Below the pieces are notes generated by a model, which saw only the letters and a list, made by a program, of their open reading frames with translations, had not been told where the DNA came from and did not search any database. The position numbers were made by a program, and so were the translations under genes. Positions 21,899 through 36,208 of a stretch of 64,000 nucleotides of DNA are shown here, piece by piece. The first letter of the stretch is position 1. Every line of letters starts with the position of its first letter. Origin of the DNA: Clarkia xantiana subsp. parviflora (Eukaryota > Streptophyta > Magnoliopsida > Myrtales > Onagraceae). The DNA is taken from positions 2,524,763-2,588,762 of the forward strand of contig JAPTYO010000007.1 of assembly GCA_036873135.1 (NCBI GenBank), in the 5' to 3' direction.

Positions 21899-24800
21899 CA
21901 TTTGCTAGACAAAAAAACTAGTCGTGGGAAGACACGGCCATTCTTTGTCCGTTTGTACTGTCGAACGAGTAATTATTATGTTACTCTATCTTATTATTAT
22001 ATACAAAGATAAAATCTAACACAGAATAACGTGAAGTTCTAATATAAAAAGTCCAACAACTAAATTTGTTTGGATAATAAAAACAAAATTACTGGGTGAA
22101 GGTTAATTTAAGTTAATAAATAAACACTATTGAATATACCACGTTGTAATGTTATAGTTTTGAATGATGAAAATTCAAATTATTGCACTGATTAATCTAA
22201 TTACATCTACCTATTAGTTTTTATCGAAATCAATAATCTATTAACTTATTTATAAACAATGTTTACATTTCACTTTTACTTGTCTCTACATATGTTAGCT
22301 GTTCAACAGTTTACCTCGAAACTTCCTATGGAACAAGAGTGAACAAAAGGCCTAATCATATTATCTAGATCTGTTACTTTTGAGTTTTGAAAATACTTTT
22401 AAATTGTACTCATCCGGTAAATTGTAAAAGTGATTTTTTTACACAAAATAAAACAAATATAGTTACAACTAACAACATTGCAAAAAAGTCATTTTATTTC
22501 CTTCATATATTACTACTATATATATTAGCGTTTTGTTATACTTCTGGTTCTAAGAGCATCACAAATTTTTTTTTCTTAATATTACAAAACATTCTTTTAA
22601 TGTGGACTTAAATATATTTTTCTTTATGAAAAAATTGCTACAATAGTTTTACATAGTATTACTTAAAAGTTGAAATTACTTATTTTTCGATAGTGCATTC
22701 ATTAAGTCTAAGAAATGCATTATATTCTCACATCATTACATATTTTATTCGTTAGCCTAAAATTAATTCATTCCAAAACTGTTAATAGTTTATTGGTGAT
22801 TTAATAACAAAATAGAGTTAAGTAAAACTATTCCATAACAAGTATTATTAAATTAGTCTTAACTTTAAATATTTTACTTAAATGGTACATAAATATCTTA
22901 TATAACCATTTTTATAAATAAGAATTATGCATTACAAATTTACCATTTTGGAAGTTCTAATATGTTTATTAAGTCTCCACCACCATGAGTAGTATAATCT
23001 CTGCTTTTATATTACCATTTGATATTTTTTTTAATAACAATATGAAGATTTGATGTCATGATCTTTACTAGAAGGAAAATATATCTCTAAATTAGGCTAG
23101 CTGCAATGTTTTTGTTCTACAAAAATTATAATTAATTAAATATGACGGTTAATAAGGAATGTAAGTATGGATGTGCATAGCGCGTGTCATATACCATAAA
23201 TACCAATAATAGCTTTTTTTAGTATAACTAAATTTTATACATCCAGAGACGCATTGATTTCATGCCAAAATCAAGTTATTGCACGGAAGCAAGAGCAATG
23301 GATTGATAGGAAGAGGAACAAACTAACTAAGCATGAAAAATGATATTTCATCTTTTTAGACTTATTAAGTATCAATTCCAAATCCCAACCAATTTAGTCT
23401 AACATGCAGGAAGTCATAAATTTCGTATGCATCATAAACAGTACCATGTTTAAAATCTAAATAATATGCAAAATTTATACGCCACGTAACGTAACGAGAT
23501 GTTTTTAGGGCTGATAAAATTAACTCATTCACTGTGTTAAAAACAAATAGCATTGCTGTCTCCAATTCTTCATAATTCATATACCCTCCTTTTGTCCTTT
23601 AATTTCTTATATCGAAAATAAAATAAAATTAATTAACTTAATTAAGTCATATAAAAACATGAATTATAACTTTTCATATTTTAAATTAATTACGAAGTTA
23701 TTTATTCAAATCGTTCTTATTTTATTATTAGACATAACCATCAACTTTAAGATATCAAGTCTAATTTAAAGATATATATCGTCGAATACATTATATATTA
23801 TTTTAATGTGTGTATATATATATATATATTTATTATATTATATTTAATACATTTTAATAGATTTATTTTATTTATCATAAATATTATTTTTTTTATTTGA
23901 ATGTGAACTGCTTTTTAATGACATAATCTGCAATTATATACTTCTAATTTTAGCAAATTAATAAAAATAAAATGTAAATATTTTTTGAATTGTATTATTA
24001 AAATGATATTTTTTAAGCACTTGTAAGTGTAACTAGTTAGTTGTACGTAATTCGTATAGCTCACATCATAATTTATGAATACTCGGAAATAAATATATTG
24101 GCTCTACGGGCTCTATCGTGGCTCTATCGTGTCATCTCATCGCTTCTTCACTTGGATAAATACAACTGCTGGTGAACAAAACTGATTACCGTAGTAATAA
24201 TTCTGATTTAGTGGTTAAGAAGATTTACATTTTTATATTTTTGATATTGAAGTTCAAGTTCAGAACTCCTTACCGATGCTATTTCACGATGTTTTGATTA
24301 AAATATTATGCTCCAGCTGCTTACTTGATAGTTAGACATATAAGGAGACGATTAAAAATGTGTTTAATGGATCGACATTTTGACTTACTAACTTGTAGAT
24401 GAGGCTACACTAATAAGGGTAATACATACATTGTTTATTAACTAAATCTGATCGGAAAATCTTTAAACGGTAAATAAAAACTCAAATTCTGATCAATCAT
24501 GAACATCAATATTACCGTTATGGAAATACAGTTTCCTAAAGTCCTAATAATTTACTGAGAGCAAATTCTGATCATAGTTTACGGCACAAGAAGCAATGCG
24601 CTGCGCCGTACTAATTAATTATTAATGTTAATCATTTAATAAAATGTTTTCTTGGGACAAATATAAAAGTAAAACACCGAGAAACTAAGGCGCGAGCGTG
24701 ATTCTTACCTGCACCCGAAACACATGTGCCCTTTGAAGTTTTAAATATAGGCACAAATGAGCGCCACGTGTCAGTTGCTCCCGTAGCCGTATGTACACCA

Positions 24801-27358
24801 GGTTCACATAAATTATAGAGAACTGACTTTGGACTTTTGTGGGCCTTTTAAAAATATATGTAAAGTACATTATCACAATATATTTTGTTTGGTTTGTGCA
24901 GAATGGTCCTATATATGTGTCATTATCAGAAGAATAGTACATATAGTAGTAGTATATTTACGATATATTTAAACAAATTTCTAGTAGTATAGGATCAGTC
25001 CGAAAAATATTATCGAAGTTTCAGCCGGTTTAAAACTAAGCATAACACTTGTTGAAGAGAAGGTTCTGAAGTGGAGGAGGGTTTAATTTATGGTAATGAT
25101 TATTGCACAACTTAATGCATGTAATAATGATGTCCTATTTCTCCGCCATGGAAGTTTGAAAATGTGTTACAACCGTAAAAGATCCGTTTCATTAACGGCA
25201 CCCAAATACTCTTTCTTCTTTATTATATATTATATTATATTATATTATTAATATTATCGTTATTATTAGTATTATTGTCCGTTTTCTTTTAAACAGAGAC
25301 AATTGATTAATCGATTTGGCTAACTAAATTTGTATTACAATTGATTAGTCGATATTAATATTTAATAACTTTGAATTCTATTTTGACTGTAGTTAAGAGA
25401 TGACATTTACCAATTTTTCTTTTTATAAACGACATTTACCATTTAATTAAAATGCCAATTTGCTAATAGTCACATCAGTTCATACTATCAGTATCATCTA
25501 AATTTGAAGATAGATAACAAATTTTCTAGTATAATAATATTTATAATTAACTGTAATAGATGAATAAAGTTAGGCATTCTGAGTTCTGAGAGAAAATCGT
25601 GTGATAGAGATGAACAAAAAATTATAATAAAAAATAGGAGAAATATAATATGATAATTAAGTATAAAATTAATTATCAATCTCAATTATTGTACTAAATT
25701 AGTCATACATATTACATATAGATATATATCCATTTACAGTTAAATCTGCCAATGAGATAATGTGTTAGTCATGGGTGGAGCATAAGTCACTGATAACTCA
25801 ATTTGTATCTTACTCATAAACTTGAGAACTTAAAAATGTTAAAACCCGTACTTACCGACAATTTTGTTCTATACGAATGTAAATGTACATTTTCAGCAAT
25901 TTTTATATTAAAAAAACAAGAAAAGTTTATTTACCACAAAAAAATATAAATCACTAAAATCTAAAGCTTATACTTAATACTGTCTCAATTATTTATTTAA
26001 CTACCGAACAATACACACTGTGATTGAAGGTATAAACAAAAAGAACTAAATTAATTGTTCGATTCGATAAATATTTAAAGATGAGTAACAAGATATCTGT
26101 AAGGTAGACTTTCAAGAACTATGTTTGACCATTATTTTGCCATGTTATATAGTTTGCCAAGTGACTGATTTATCCAAAAATCGGAACATGGATCCAAAAT
26201 TTACTGGTTGAGTACATGTCTTATGTTGAGAATGCCTTAAATTGATAAGTTCATAATAATAAATGTAACGTGTCAATTAAGGCACCTTTTTTATAAAAAA
26301 TAATAATAATAATCAGATTTTAACTAAATAACAAATTTAATGATAATAGTAAAAATATTAAATGTGTCTCAAATATAGTAGATACCAAATCATTTATTAT
26401 GTAAAGTATAATAACTAATTATAATATATAAATAAAATTGAAAATATATAAGTAGAGGTGTGAATCATCCTCGCATATATTTTTTATTTTTGAAAATGGT
26501 GAAATAGGAAGCCGCTATTTTACCATCTCACAATTATATTTGTATAAAAAAGATTATATTATATTATGTTTAAATGTAAGCATTGTAATTAACAACTTCG
26601 AAAAAAATGGCCGGGAGATTTATCCGACCAAATTCAAAAAGCTGGACCCCCTCTAACTAACCTGGTCTGGTCCTTTTCTAGTTTTGTTGATCAATGTTGT
26701 ATATATATGTGATATTGACTTCTCTTGTGTATTGGTAGCTTTCGGCTGAAGTACAACTTCCTCATGTCCAACTCTCTAAATTCCAAAAAAAAAAAAAAAA
26801 AACTCGAAATTATGTCTCTTTCCCCCCTTCTCTTTTCAAACCGTCTTTATTTATTTATATAAAACAGAGAATATAATTTCATATCAGTGGGCAAACATAA
26901 CTGCAGAAAACTAATGACTAACAAAAGTGCAATTGCTTGAACACTATAATATATGATGTTGGACAACGATTCAATATGAGGTTGCATTGCTAAACCAATA
27001 ACGGGATTGACCTGCTAATTCAAAGTTTGCTACGTAACTTTTATATATAGTATACAGTTGTAACTTAGAAAGAATAGAGAGAAAGAGACAAATATAAAGA
27101 TTTAAACATTCCATGCATCATGCATTTATATAAATTAAAGATCTAAAACTCAATTCCTACATAATCATGAGCCCTAAGACACACTCCGGAAAACCAAAGA
27201 AATATTTGATACTCAGTTGCCTAAAGTATAAAATTGGGTAGAATTTACTCATTTTGTTACTAACTAAGCCAAAGTATTGTTGAGATATATAGAAAGAGAG
27301 ACGATCTACAACCTCATTCAACTTAGTATATATAAACTTGTTTTTTCCCCCATTTTTA
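21899..27358. other. gene-poor AT-rich region
   Basis: 5.5 kb without a coding frame I can support. Noted items are a degenerate SINE-like head at 24209-24270 (GTGGTTAAG ... GTTCAAGTTC), tandem GGCTCTATCGT-like words near 24105-24140, and a G-box (CCACGTGTC) near 24762 followed on the minus strand by a TATA-like TATATTTAAA and a good donor GCAGGTAAGAA. Short TA and AAT microsatellites are common. Confidence 0.4.
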
Positions 27359-27842
27359 GGGGGCTTTTGGATGATTTAATGTGAAATTATGAGTAATTTG
27401 TTGACCCAGTACGAGTTGGTTTGTAATCAGTGATGTAATATAAATTTTAATGTTAAATTGCAGTGTTTGATTATGCTGTAATGTGAAATATAATATTAAA
27501 TTATAGTGTTTAATAAATTTTATAATGTGATTTATTTTTTATTATTATAATATTGTTTATGTGTGATGGTATATCTTAATGATAGCAAAACTATAATAAA
27601 AATATGAAATAATAATAATAATAAAATAATAACTACCCAAAAAAAAAAGCAAGTGGAGTATTTAATATTTTTAAAAACGAATAATAAAATAATACACTTT
27701 ATAATCTCCGATGTAGTTTCATATTACATATATTTTTAATATAATTTCAGATTACAATGTAATTTATATCTTAAGTGTTCGCATAACATCATTTAGTTTG
27801 TCCAATGACTTAATAACGATGTAATGTCCATCCAAACACCCG
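27359..27842. mobile_element. Tourist-like (PIF/Harbinger) MITE
   Basis: The left end GGGGGCTTTTGGATG and the right end, whose reverse complement is CGGGTGTTTGGATGG, are inverted. They are flanked by TTA at 27356-27358 and 27843-27845. The AT-rich interior has no reading frame. Length about 484 bases. Confidence 0.65.
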
Positions 27843-27845
27843 TTA

Positions 27846-28926
27846 GTTTGTTCAGTGTAATTAAATATAAGCAAGCAACCTCTTTAACGTTTGAAAATGG
27901 AATCAATCATCAAACTTTAAAGTTAACTCTCCTCAACGGCCCAACCACCCTTCAATAAAGTCATCCATTTCGTGGGAATTTTAAAGCAGTGAAAAAAGTT
28001 ATGGGACACGTCATAAATCCCTTTTCCTAATTATTAAAGTAGTACAGGTAACTTTGTTTTAAGTCATAATCCAAGCAGTTAACATAGTTAAACCCCCAAT
28101 GCTATCTGACAGGCTGACACTAACTTTGTTGCCTGGCCAAATAATTCATACCATAACACATCTCTTTATCAACCCAAAGGTTTGGAATGCTTTGCTTTCT
28201 TTTGCATATCGCCAGCCAAGATAGCATTAGCACAATGGAGTAATTTATCTATATTATATATACCAAAAGAAAAGATAAAAAAGACTATCAAAAGGAAGGT
28301 AATTAACTTGCCAATGATGTTTTCTACATAATAATAAACTGAAAGAAACGTTGGCATGGTTGAGTTGGCTCTGTTTTTTTTTTTTTTTGTTTATTTAAAA
28401 TGAAAATGACACTAAAACGAAAAGTTGCACCGATTCAACGTGAACCAGCTTAACCGAGGTCCAAACCAAAACAATCTAGTCAAGACTACTAATCAAACAA
28501 ATCTTTGAAGTTGAACACACAATATCTTTCAAAGTACAAAGTAGAACTTACCAAAGCAAACAATGTAGAACAAAATTGGATTGTTGAATATTATGCTATG
28601 TTTTTTCATAGTCATCCAAACTTCAATCAGCAAAACACGGCACGGCACGGCAGAGAATATCATCATATAACAATAGTAGAGCTCAACTGAGCCAAAAAAA
28701 ACAGTAGTAGAGCTAACTCTTCTTATCAGTCATGACTGAGCGAAACCAAGCTAACCAGGCAAAGCAGAAGCAAATAAACGGTCAGAATATCTTGTACCAC
28801 AGCTTTCCATGCACCATAATCAAACTTGAAATTAAGAACCTGCAACAAATCTTTCCATGCTCAAAAAACATGCTAATATCAAACTATAGTATCAAAAAGA
28901 AAACATCATTAAGTAGCACACCTTTC
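27846..28926. other. intergenic region and 3' flank of the FGAM synthase gene
   Basis: No gene is supported. The right-hand end is the likely 3' UTR of the minus-strand purine gene ending at 28927. Confidence 0.4.
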
Positions 28927-31900
28927 TTAAGAGCACCATTCCCTAGCATTCTGGAACATCTTCAACCATGGGCTGGGGCCCTTCTTGTCCACATTCCACT
29001 GCGTCGGGTACCACGGGTATTGCCACATCAAGAAGCAACGTTCCGGATGAGGCATCATCGCCAAGTGCCTTCCATCCGGCGAGCATATTGCTGCAACTCC
29101 CAGAGGGGAACCATTCAGATTGAAAGGATACGCTTCCGTTGGATTCCCATCATCGTCACAGTATCTCACCGGTGCCAAATCAGAATGAAGCACCCGGTCA
29201 AGAACTCCATCGTCCGGGAAGTAAGCTTTCCCCTCTCCATGTGCAGCCCACACACCCAATGTACTCCCCTCCATTCCCTTAAACATGATGGCAGGAGAGT
29301 CCTTTATGGTCACACTGGTGAACCGACACTCGAACCGACCCGACTCGTTATGGACAAACCTGGGCTGTGACGGGTCCCCACCAGCACCGTGGACACCACC
29401 AACCCTCGGTCCTGGGACCCATCCAAGCAAGGCCATCAGCTGGCACCCATTGCAAACCCCGAGGCTGAATGTGTCTGGTCGCTTGTAGAACTCCTGGAAT
29501 TGGTTTAGCAGAGGTTGGTTGAACCGTATCGAAGCAGACCATCCCTTGGCAGAATCCAACACATCAGCATAGCTAAAGCCTCCAACAAACACAATCCCGC
29601 GAAACTCATCCAAAGACACTGAACCGTTGAGAAGATCTGACATGGCAACATCCCAAGGTTCAAAACCGGACGCGTAGAAAGCAGCAGACATCTCTCTGTC
29701 ACCATTGCTGCCTTCTTCTCGAATGATGGCTACCTTTGGTTTCTCCGCAGCACGCATGTACTTATCGTCAGTGAACGAAGGAGTGAAGGACAATTTCCAT
29801 GAAGGTTCGCGTCTCGACTTCAATCCATCCTTCTCTTGATCTACACAAGAAGCCAACCTTTGGAGCTTTTCCAGGTTGAAGCTGGTTTCCTCCCACATGT
29901 CCCTCAGAAGAGTTGTATCCTCTTTTAAGTGCGATACTCCATCCACTTTTAGATCAATCACGGGCTCGGATGTTACTTTGCCTATTATCTCGGTATCAAT
30001 ACCTGAAAGATGCAATTTTTTTAATACCCCATTCACATTATTCTTGCTAACCTCAAGAACAAGACCCAGTTCCTCTGCAAATAGTGTTTGGAAGAGGCTG
30101 TTCCCTCCCGAGTTTAAGTCCAAGTTGATCCCACAGTTTCCGGCAAATGCCATTTCGAGAAGACACACAACGAGGCCTCCATCACTGATGTCGTGCCCAG
30201 CAGATATGACCCCGTCTTGGATGAGTTCTTGAACGCCCTCGAATACTTTCTTGAGGTAAGAAACATCATCAAGATCAGGACAGTCATTTCCAATCTGGTC
30301 AAACACCTGCGCCAATGCAGACCCACCTAACCGTCTCTTACCCTTAGCCAAATCAATGTGCAGCAGCACACCATCATCTCCGAGCTTCAGATCTGGTGTC
30401 ACCGTCTTGGTTATATCATCGGATGTGACGTATACACTGATTACAAGATTCCCTGGGGCCTTAACTACTTCAGTACCAGAATGGGCAGCCATTGATAGAC
30501 TGTCTTTTCCTCCATCAATAGCGATTCCTAGCTCAATCATCGCATCTGCTAGAGCTATCGCAGCATCGTACATGGCCGCTCCCTCACCATCAAGTTTTGC
30601 AGCATACATCCAGTTCCCACTCGCCTTGACGTCAGATAGAGAAGTGACTTTCGCCCAAACAAGATTTGTCAGTGCTTCCCCAACTGCTAGCCTTGCCATA
30701 GCCTTTGGATCAAGCAGACCCTTAACTGGCTGCTCTCCAATGGCACAAGCACCTCCAGTCAAGCCAGTGTATGACTGTGCAATAACAGCAACATCCGCAA
30801 GAGTGATCTGCAGGGGACCCACAGTTTGCTGTTGGGCCACGAGACCTGTCACACATCTATCCACCTTTGTTGTTAGAAACCGTTTGGAACAAACAGATGG
30901 AAGCCGTAAAACTCTCTTCAATGAGTCCATGACCGTGATTCCAGGGGCAATATCAAGCGGCTCTCGTGTATCGGCTACTCTACGGAATTCGAAGCTCTTT
31001 TGAGGCATATCCCCTAAAACTTTCTCAAGCTCAAGGTCAACAGCAGGAGGAGGGGGAGGCAGCCCAGAAGCACGACTCTTCTCAACAGCCACAGAATCAA
31101 CAAGAACAACACGACCATCACCACTTATACTTCCTATGATAGCCATTGAGAGCCTCTCCCTTTTGCAGATAGATTGCAACATTTCACGACTTTCTGGCTT
31201 CACCAAGATAGCGTCCTGCTCTTGATATTCTGCACCCCATATTTCCAAAACAGACATAGTGTGGTCACCAACTACAATGGCTCGAATGTCGATCTCAGCA
31301 CCCTTGGGGTATATTATCTCTTTAACAACGTTGCAGTTCCCACCAGCTCCTTGGTCGTGAATGCTAATTATGGGGTTGTTCTCACCCATTTCAATACACG
31401 CACGAACGACACGGTACAACTTTTGAGCCATTTCAGCATCTCCACGCTGCACAGCATTGAAGTCCAGCTCAGCATCGTTCTGACCACTAACCATGCTGGA
31501 AGCTGCACCTCCTCCCATTCCAATACGATATGCAGGACCTCCAATCTTAACAACCAACATACCTGTACAGGTAAGCAGACGAGGTTTTCAGATGTTCAAA
31601 CAAAATAATATAGCATACGTTTTAACTATATAGAACTGGAAAACTTGATGATAAAGAAATAATATGCATTTATCTAAAACTACTTTGTAGTTGCTCTAAT
31701 CAGTCTATTGTGGTGATATATGAAATTAGTAGTAGATCATCATCATGAGTGAGGGAAAAGTTCTGTTTAGTGTTCCTTTTCTCTTCATTCATTAATTTTG
31801 AACTTCCATGGCCATGGACTTGATGACAAAAGAGTTCACACAGAAGAGAGAGGGAGAGCATGTTAACATCCTCATAAAATAATAATAATAATAATACTCA

Positions 31901-34197
31901 AAGACAACGAAAGGTTACATCTAGTCTTTCACATTAAGTGTGAAGAAATGTGTATACAGAAGAGTGAAATGCATGCATTATTGAGAGAAACAAGCAAAGG
32001 GTGTGCATGCAGCCGTGCACTACAATATAAACACTAACTAATTCAAACTTCTTCAAATAGAAATTTCAACGTATCAAAATAAACTTGTCATTTATGTTTC
32101 ATTTTAATCGCTTCACATTTAAAGTAACTCTATTTCACATAATCCCAAAGAAAATGGTAAAACACGTCTCCAAATTTTGTTGGGACTCGTGAGAAACAAT
32201 TTGTAACATATGCCTTTCTCATGGAAAATAAATGACTTCCTAATACATGGTGAAGTGAGCAATTTAATGTTTGTGCAACTATAATATGTTCACTAATCAA
32301 GTTGGTTTTAACAAGTAATAATAGAATGGGGGTATGATCCATACCTATGTCGGGCTCTCCCTTTGTGATATGTGTGTGGTCAATCTGTCCAATGCCTGCA
32401 CTGAACATAATCGGCTTCAGCCATTCTCGCCTCTCTCCACTTGGGAGTCTCATACCAAAGGTTCTTGTGTACCCCTGAATGAGAGGCTCTCCAAATTTGT
32501 TGCCATAGTCCGATGCGCCATTGCTAGCATCAATAAGGATCTGCAGTGGTGAAGCGAGGTTTGATGGATATGTGAATGAAGGATCTTCCCAGGGAGCATA
32601 AGTGGTTCCTTCCATGTTCAAATTGCCAACACAGTAACCAGCTGTGGATGCAACAACAAAAGACCCTCGCCCTGTTGCATGAGTGTCCCTAATTCGACCA
32701 CCAGCACCTGTCTCTGCACCTGGATACGGCGCAACAGCACACGGGAAATTATGAGTCTCAGCAGTAAACAAGATGTCAAGATCACGGTTTGTTTCATCGA
32801 GTGGACATGAAAATCCAGGCTGAACTGGGCGCAAATGATTAACAGGGAATCCCCTGATTGCACTGGAGTTATCCTTGAACCCAATGACAGAATTATTCGG
32901 ATTTGCCTTCAAAGTGCTCTTCACAATTTGCATAAGGGTCTGATTCATGGGCTCTCCATCGATAACCATCTTGCCGGTGAAGAACCAGTGCCTGCTGTGT
33001 TCACTATTAGACTGGGCAATATCAAACAGCTCCACAGTAGTTGGATCACGCTTGATGTCTTCTCTGAACAATCTAGTATAATACTGCAAGTCTTGCTCAT
33101 CAAAAGCCAACCCCATCTTCTCATTTATCTCCTCAAGTGCAGCTCGACCCTTCTCCATGACAGGAACATATACGACTTCCTCTGGGACCATAGTGGTCTC
33201 AAAAGATGTCAATCTCTGCACGTAAACACATTCAGTCATCCGATCATGGACCAATTCAGCGAATTGGTTTATCTGGTGACCTGTCAGTTCACCCTTACTG
33301 AATAGGAGATACCTTCTCGACCTCTCCATCCGAGACACCTCACTCAACCCACAAGCTCGACAAATAGATACTGCATTAGCAGACCAAGCTGTTGTGAAGG
33401 ACAGCCGAGGTCCAACCTCCACTATCACTGAATTCAGCCCTTCCCGCTTCTTCTTCTCGAGGAAGCTGTCATGTCCCAAATTTTCAGGCTCATAAGTTTC
33501 TTGGAGGAGCCACCTGAGCACGCCAAGCTTTTCAGTCGAGAGAGTTGAGTCAATCCCGACATTGAAACATTGTTCAGTCTTCAGCCCAACTATCTGGTTG
33601 GAGACCTTGGTCTGAACAGATCTTAGGAGTTCTCTGGTAGTGTTTTCTTGAATTAATGGAAAACGAAAAAAGTGTAGGACTTCTTTGGCGGGCTTCTCGC
33701 TTATTCTCAGTTGCTCATCAATTGTACTATCAGCACCCTCAGAAACTACAGCTCCAGAATTCACTTTAGCATGGCATTTCAAAGAAATTCGCCGCTTAAC
33801 CATTGTTCGTTTTTGATTTTGAACTGTGCCCCATAATAACTGGCCTCTCCGGTTGAGTACATTTTTGTGAAGAAACAGGGTCTGCCGTCCAGTTCCCTAT
33901 TAAAGAAACCAAATTATCAGACCAGAAGACACAAATATAATAGAATAAGCTCCTGCAGGTAGATTAATTTTGCTAAAGTAACGATTTTGAATGGAGGCTG
34001 TTTCAATTTCAACATAATGGTTTCAATATTCTTAAGGAGAACAAACGGCAAAGGCACATCCATACTACTTCATCATCGATTATCAAAAGTGAGAAAAGCT
34101 AAAAACCCTCATCAAAATCATTGTCGTATACGCTTACCTTCAAGAACTCGACCGCAGCTCCCTTCTTGACTCCACCAGCAGGCGCAGCCATCGACAT
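28927..34197 (-). CDS. PURL: phosphoribosylformylglycinamidine synthase (FGAM synthase), plastid/mitochondrial
   Basis: Three coding exons, 34138-34197, 32345-33896 and 28927-31562, join in frame to give 1415 aa, close to the plant family length of about 1400. The enzyme converts FGAR, ATP and glutamine to FGAM in de novo purine synthesis, in plants in plastids and mitochondria. The basic, Ser/Lys/Arg-rich first 65 residues fit a transit peptide. Visible features are the FDIAQSNSEHSRHWFF and FTAETHNFPCAVAPYPGAETG blocks, the second-half glycine-rich KIGGPAYRIGMGGG near residue 545, DGGKDSLSM, and a C-terminal class I amidotransferase with nucleophile GVCNGC near residue 1241 and HPE near 1377. 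The junction at 32345/31562 is in phase 1 and rebuilds EPDIGMLVVK. Two in-frame ATGs (34197 and 34191) are possible starts. A 5' UTR intron (34202-34352) is likely. It is a single large housekeeping gene with no operon-like context. Confidence 0.95.
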
Positions 34198-34201
34198 AAA
34201 T

Positions 34202-34352
34202 CTGCAAATACCCAAAACAAAGATATTGAATACAAAACAGAACTAAAGGAAGCAACGAACAAGTAAAGCATACGTTCGAATTTGACACTCGCTATATTAG
34301 CTCAAGCTCAGCTCGCTGCAATTTTAATGGCGCGCCGCTTAGAAATGCTTAC
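34202..34352 (-). other. probable 5' UTR intron of the FGAM synthase gene
   Basis: On the minus strand a donor ACG|GTAAGC at 34352 and an acceptor TTTGCAG at 34202, four bases before the first ATG, frame a 151-base intron. The upstream leader is purine- and pyrimidine-mixed and lacks a long frame. Only transcript data could confirm it. Confidence 0.55.
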
Positions 34353-34862
34353 CGTGAGTAACCTAAGGACTAAGGAGTGCGCCCTCTGTCTTCAGAAGAG
34401 TCACTCTCCAGGGAACAGCAGAAGACGAGAAAGTCGAACGCGGCGCTGTGAGGGTGGGAGCAGAGAAGTCGAAAGCGGCGCTCAAGGGTGAGAGCAGAGA
34501 AGAGATGCTAGGCTATGGCAGTAACAGAGTTTCTAATTGGTGCGGTTCAGTATGCTCAGACCGAACCAGAATCCGGTTTAGTTTTCGGAAACTGAACTAA
34601 TTGAAAGAAAAGAAGGCTATGCTTTGCAGCCACAGATTATATATATGAAGAACATCAGAAGAAGGGTGGCGGTTCCAACCGCTAAACAGATTTCTTGTTT
34701 TCTGCCAAAACCAGAGAGGACGCTGGTTGCAATCGATTCGAATTCAACTAACAATTTATGTTATGGAAAATGATTAAAACTCCGAAACTAGTTCGTGATG
34801 TTTCGACTTAGAGGGGGTTATAAATTGCCCAGAAAGTTGATTGAAATTACCTTCCAATAATT

Positions 34863-35332
34863 AGGGGTGGAAATGAGACGAGCTACTCGGATCGACTCGG
34901 TCAAAACTCGAATTCGACTTGAAAAAATTTGAGCCGAGTCGAGCTTTTGGGTATGCCGAGTCGAGTTCGAGCTTGATAATACTCGGCTCGAATGACTCGC
35001 GAGCCTGAACGAGTTTCTAGTTCGAGTTTATAAGTCGAGTCGAGTCGAGTTTGATAATTATTATTATTCTTAATCAATACTAATTAATTATTATGTCAAC
35101 CGAGTTCGAGTATAGTCGAGTCGAGCTCGATTTTTTTAATTATGAGAAATATTAATTTATTGTAATGGATAATTGTTAACAAGTCGAGCCGAACTCGATT
35201 ATCTCGAGCTTGGACTCGAGTCGAATTCGAGTTTCAAAATATAGAACTTGTTCGAGTTCGAGCTTGATATATAGTAATCGAGTCGAGTCGAGCTCGACAG
35301 ATACTCGGCTCGACTCGGCTCGTTTACACCCT
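34863..35332. mobile_element. hAT-like MITE rich in GAGTCGAGTCGAG motifs
   Basis: The ends TAGGGGTGGAAATGAG and the reverse complement TAGGGTGTAAACGAG are inverted, and the interior alternates CTCGAG/GAGTCGAGC words on both strands so that much of it can fold. CTTCCA occurs at both flanks but not in clean register, so the target duplication is unclear. No protein frame. Confidence 0.6.
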
Positions 35333-35355
35333 ACTTCCATGCCATGCTGACACAA

Positions 35356-35458
35356 TCGAAGGTTGTCGCAACGTAGTACTCGGAACCTCTATCAGCGCTA
35401 TAACATAATAACGTTGTGTTGATAGAGGTTCCGAGTACTACGTTCCGATAACTTCCGA
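35356..35458. repeat. long hairpin with a 24-bp perfect inner stem
   Basis: Arms 35371-35394 (ACGTAGTACTCGG...CTATCA) and 35420-35443 are perfect reverse complements of 24 bases. Pairing continues outward with a few mismatches to 35356 and 35458, and the loop is 25 bases. Size and shape resemble a small-RNA precursor or a tiny foldback element. It belongs to no protein feature. Confidence 0.8.
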
Positions 35459-35620
35459 CAATAATATTTCTTATTTACATTTTTTCGGATTGTTTTAATA
35501 AAATAGTTAGTATATATTTACTACATAAAAAATCGGATTAAAAAAAAATTGATGTAGCATATAAAACGTTCTAAAAAGTAGAATGGGTTAAAATTTGAAC
35601 GTGGGAAAAAAAACAATTTA

Positions 35621-35625
<5 letters not shown>

Positions 35626-35676
<51 letters not shown>
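35626..35676. repeat. (AT)n microsatellite
   Basis: About 50 bases of uninterrupted AT dinucleotide repeat. Confidence 0.95.
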
Positions 35677-35678
<2 letters not shown>

Positions 35679-36208
35679 CCATTGAAAAATTTAACTATTT
35701 TAATAATAACTTAAAAACAATTGAAATGTAACATAAACAGAAATGCATATAACTCAAATTAATTCAGTGAAAATGTAGATAATTTCTTATAACAATTTAC
35801 CATTTTTTCATATAGAAGATAAATTCACATTTCTTTTACGTGTATACATTAATCAAATTAGAATATCAATATTCTTTAATGTTAAAATATGCAAAGTTGA
35901 GAAAACTATGCAATTAGCTAATTTATATTAGTTTGGGCATAATATTTTATTTTATGTATATACTTAACAAATTAGTGATATACAAAAGAATCTATAATTT
36001 TTTTTTGGTAAACAAAATCTATCATGTTGCATAAAGAGACTACTAATACACTTATACAAAAGAGAATAAATTAAATATATAATATAACGTATTCAGATCC
36101 TAAAAAATTAAAAACAAAATATCGAGATTTTTTTAGTGAATACCAAATGTTTAAAAAAAAAAAAAAAAAAAAAAAAACTTAATAGGATCGATAGAGAGTA
36201 GAGACAAT

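Noticed and set aside
28732..29370. A 212-residue frame on the plus strand over the end of the FGAM synthase gene
   Set aside because: It is antisense to a clearly coding exon of a conserved enzyme and has no recognisable domain.
30356..31003. A 215-residue plus-strand frame within FGAM synthase
   Set aside because: Antisense shadow of the large conserved exon, caused by its codon composition.
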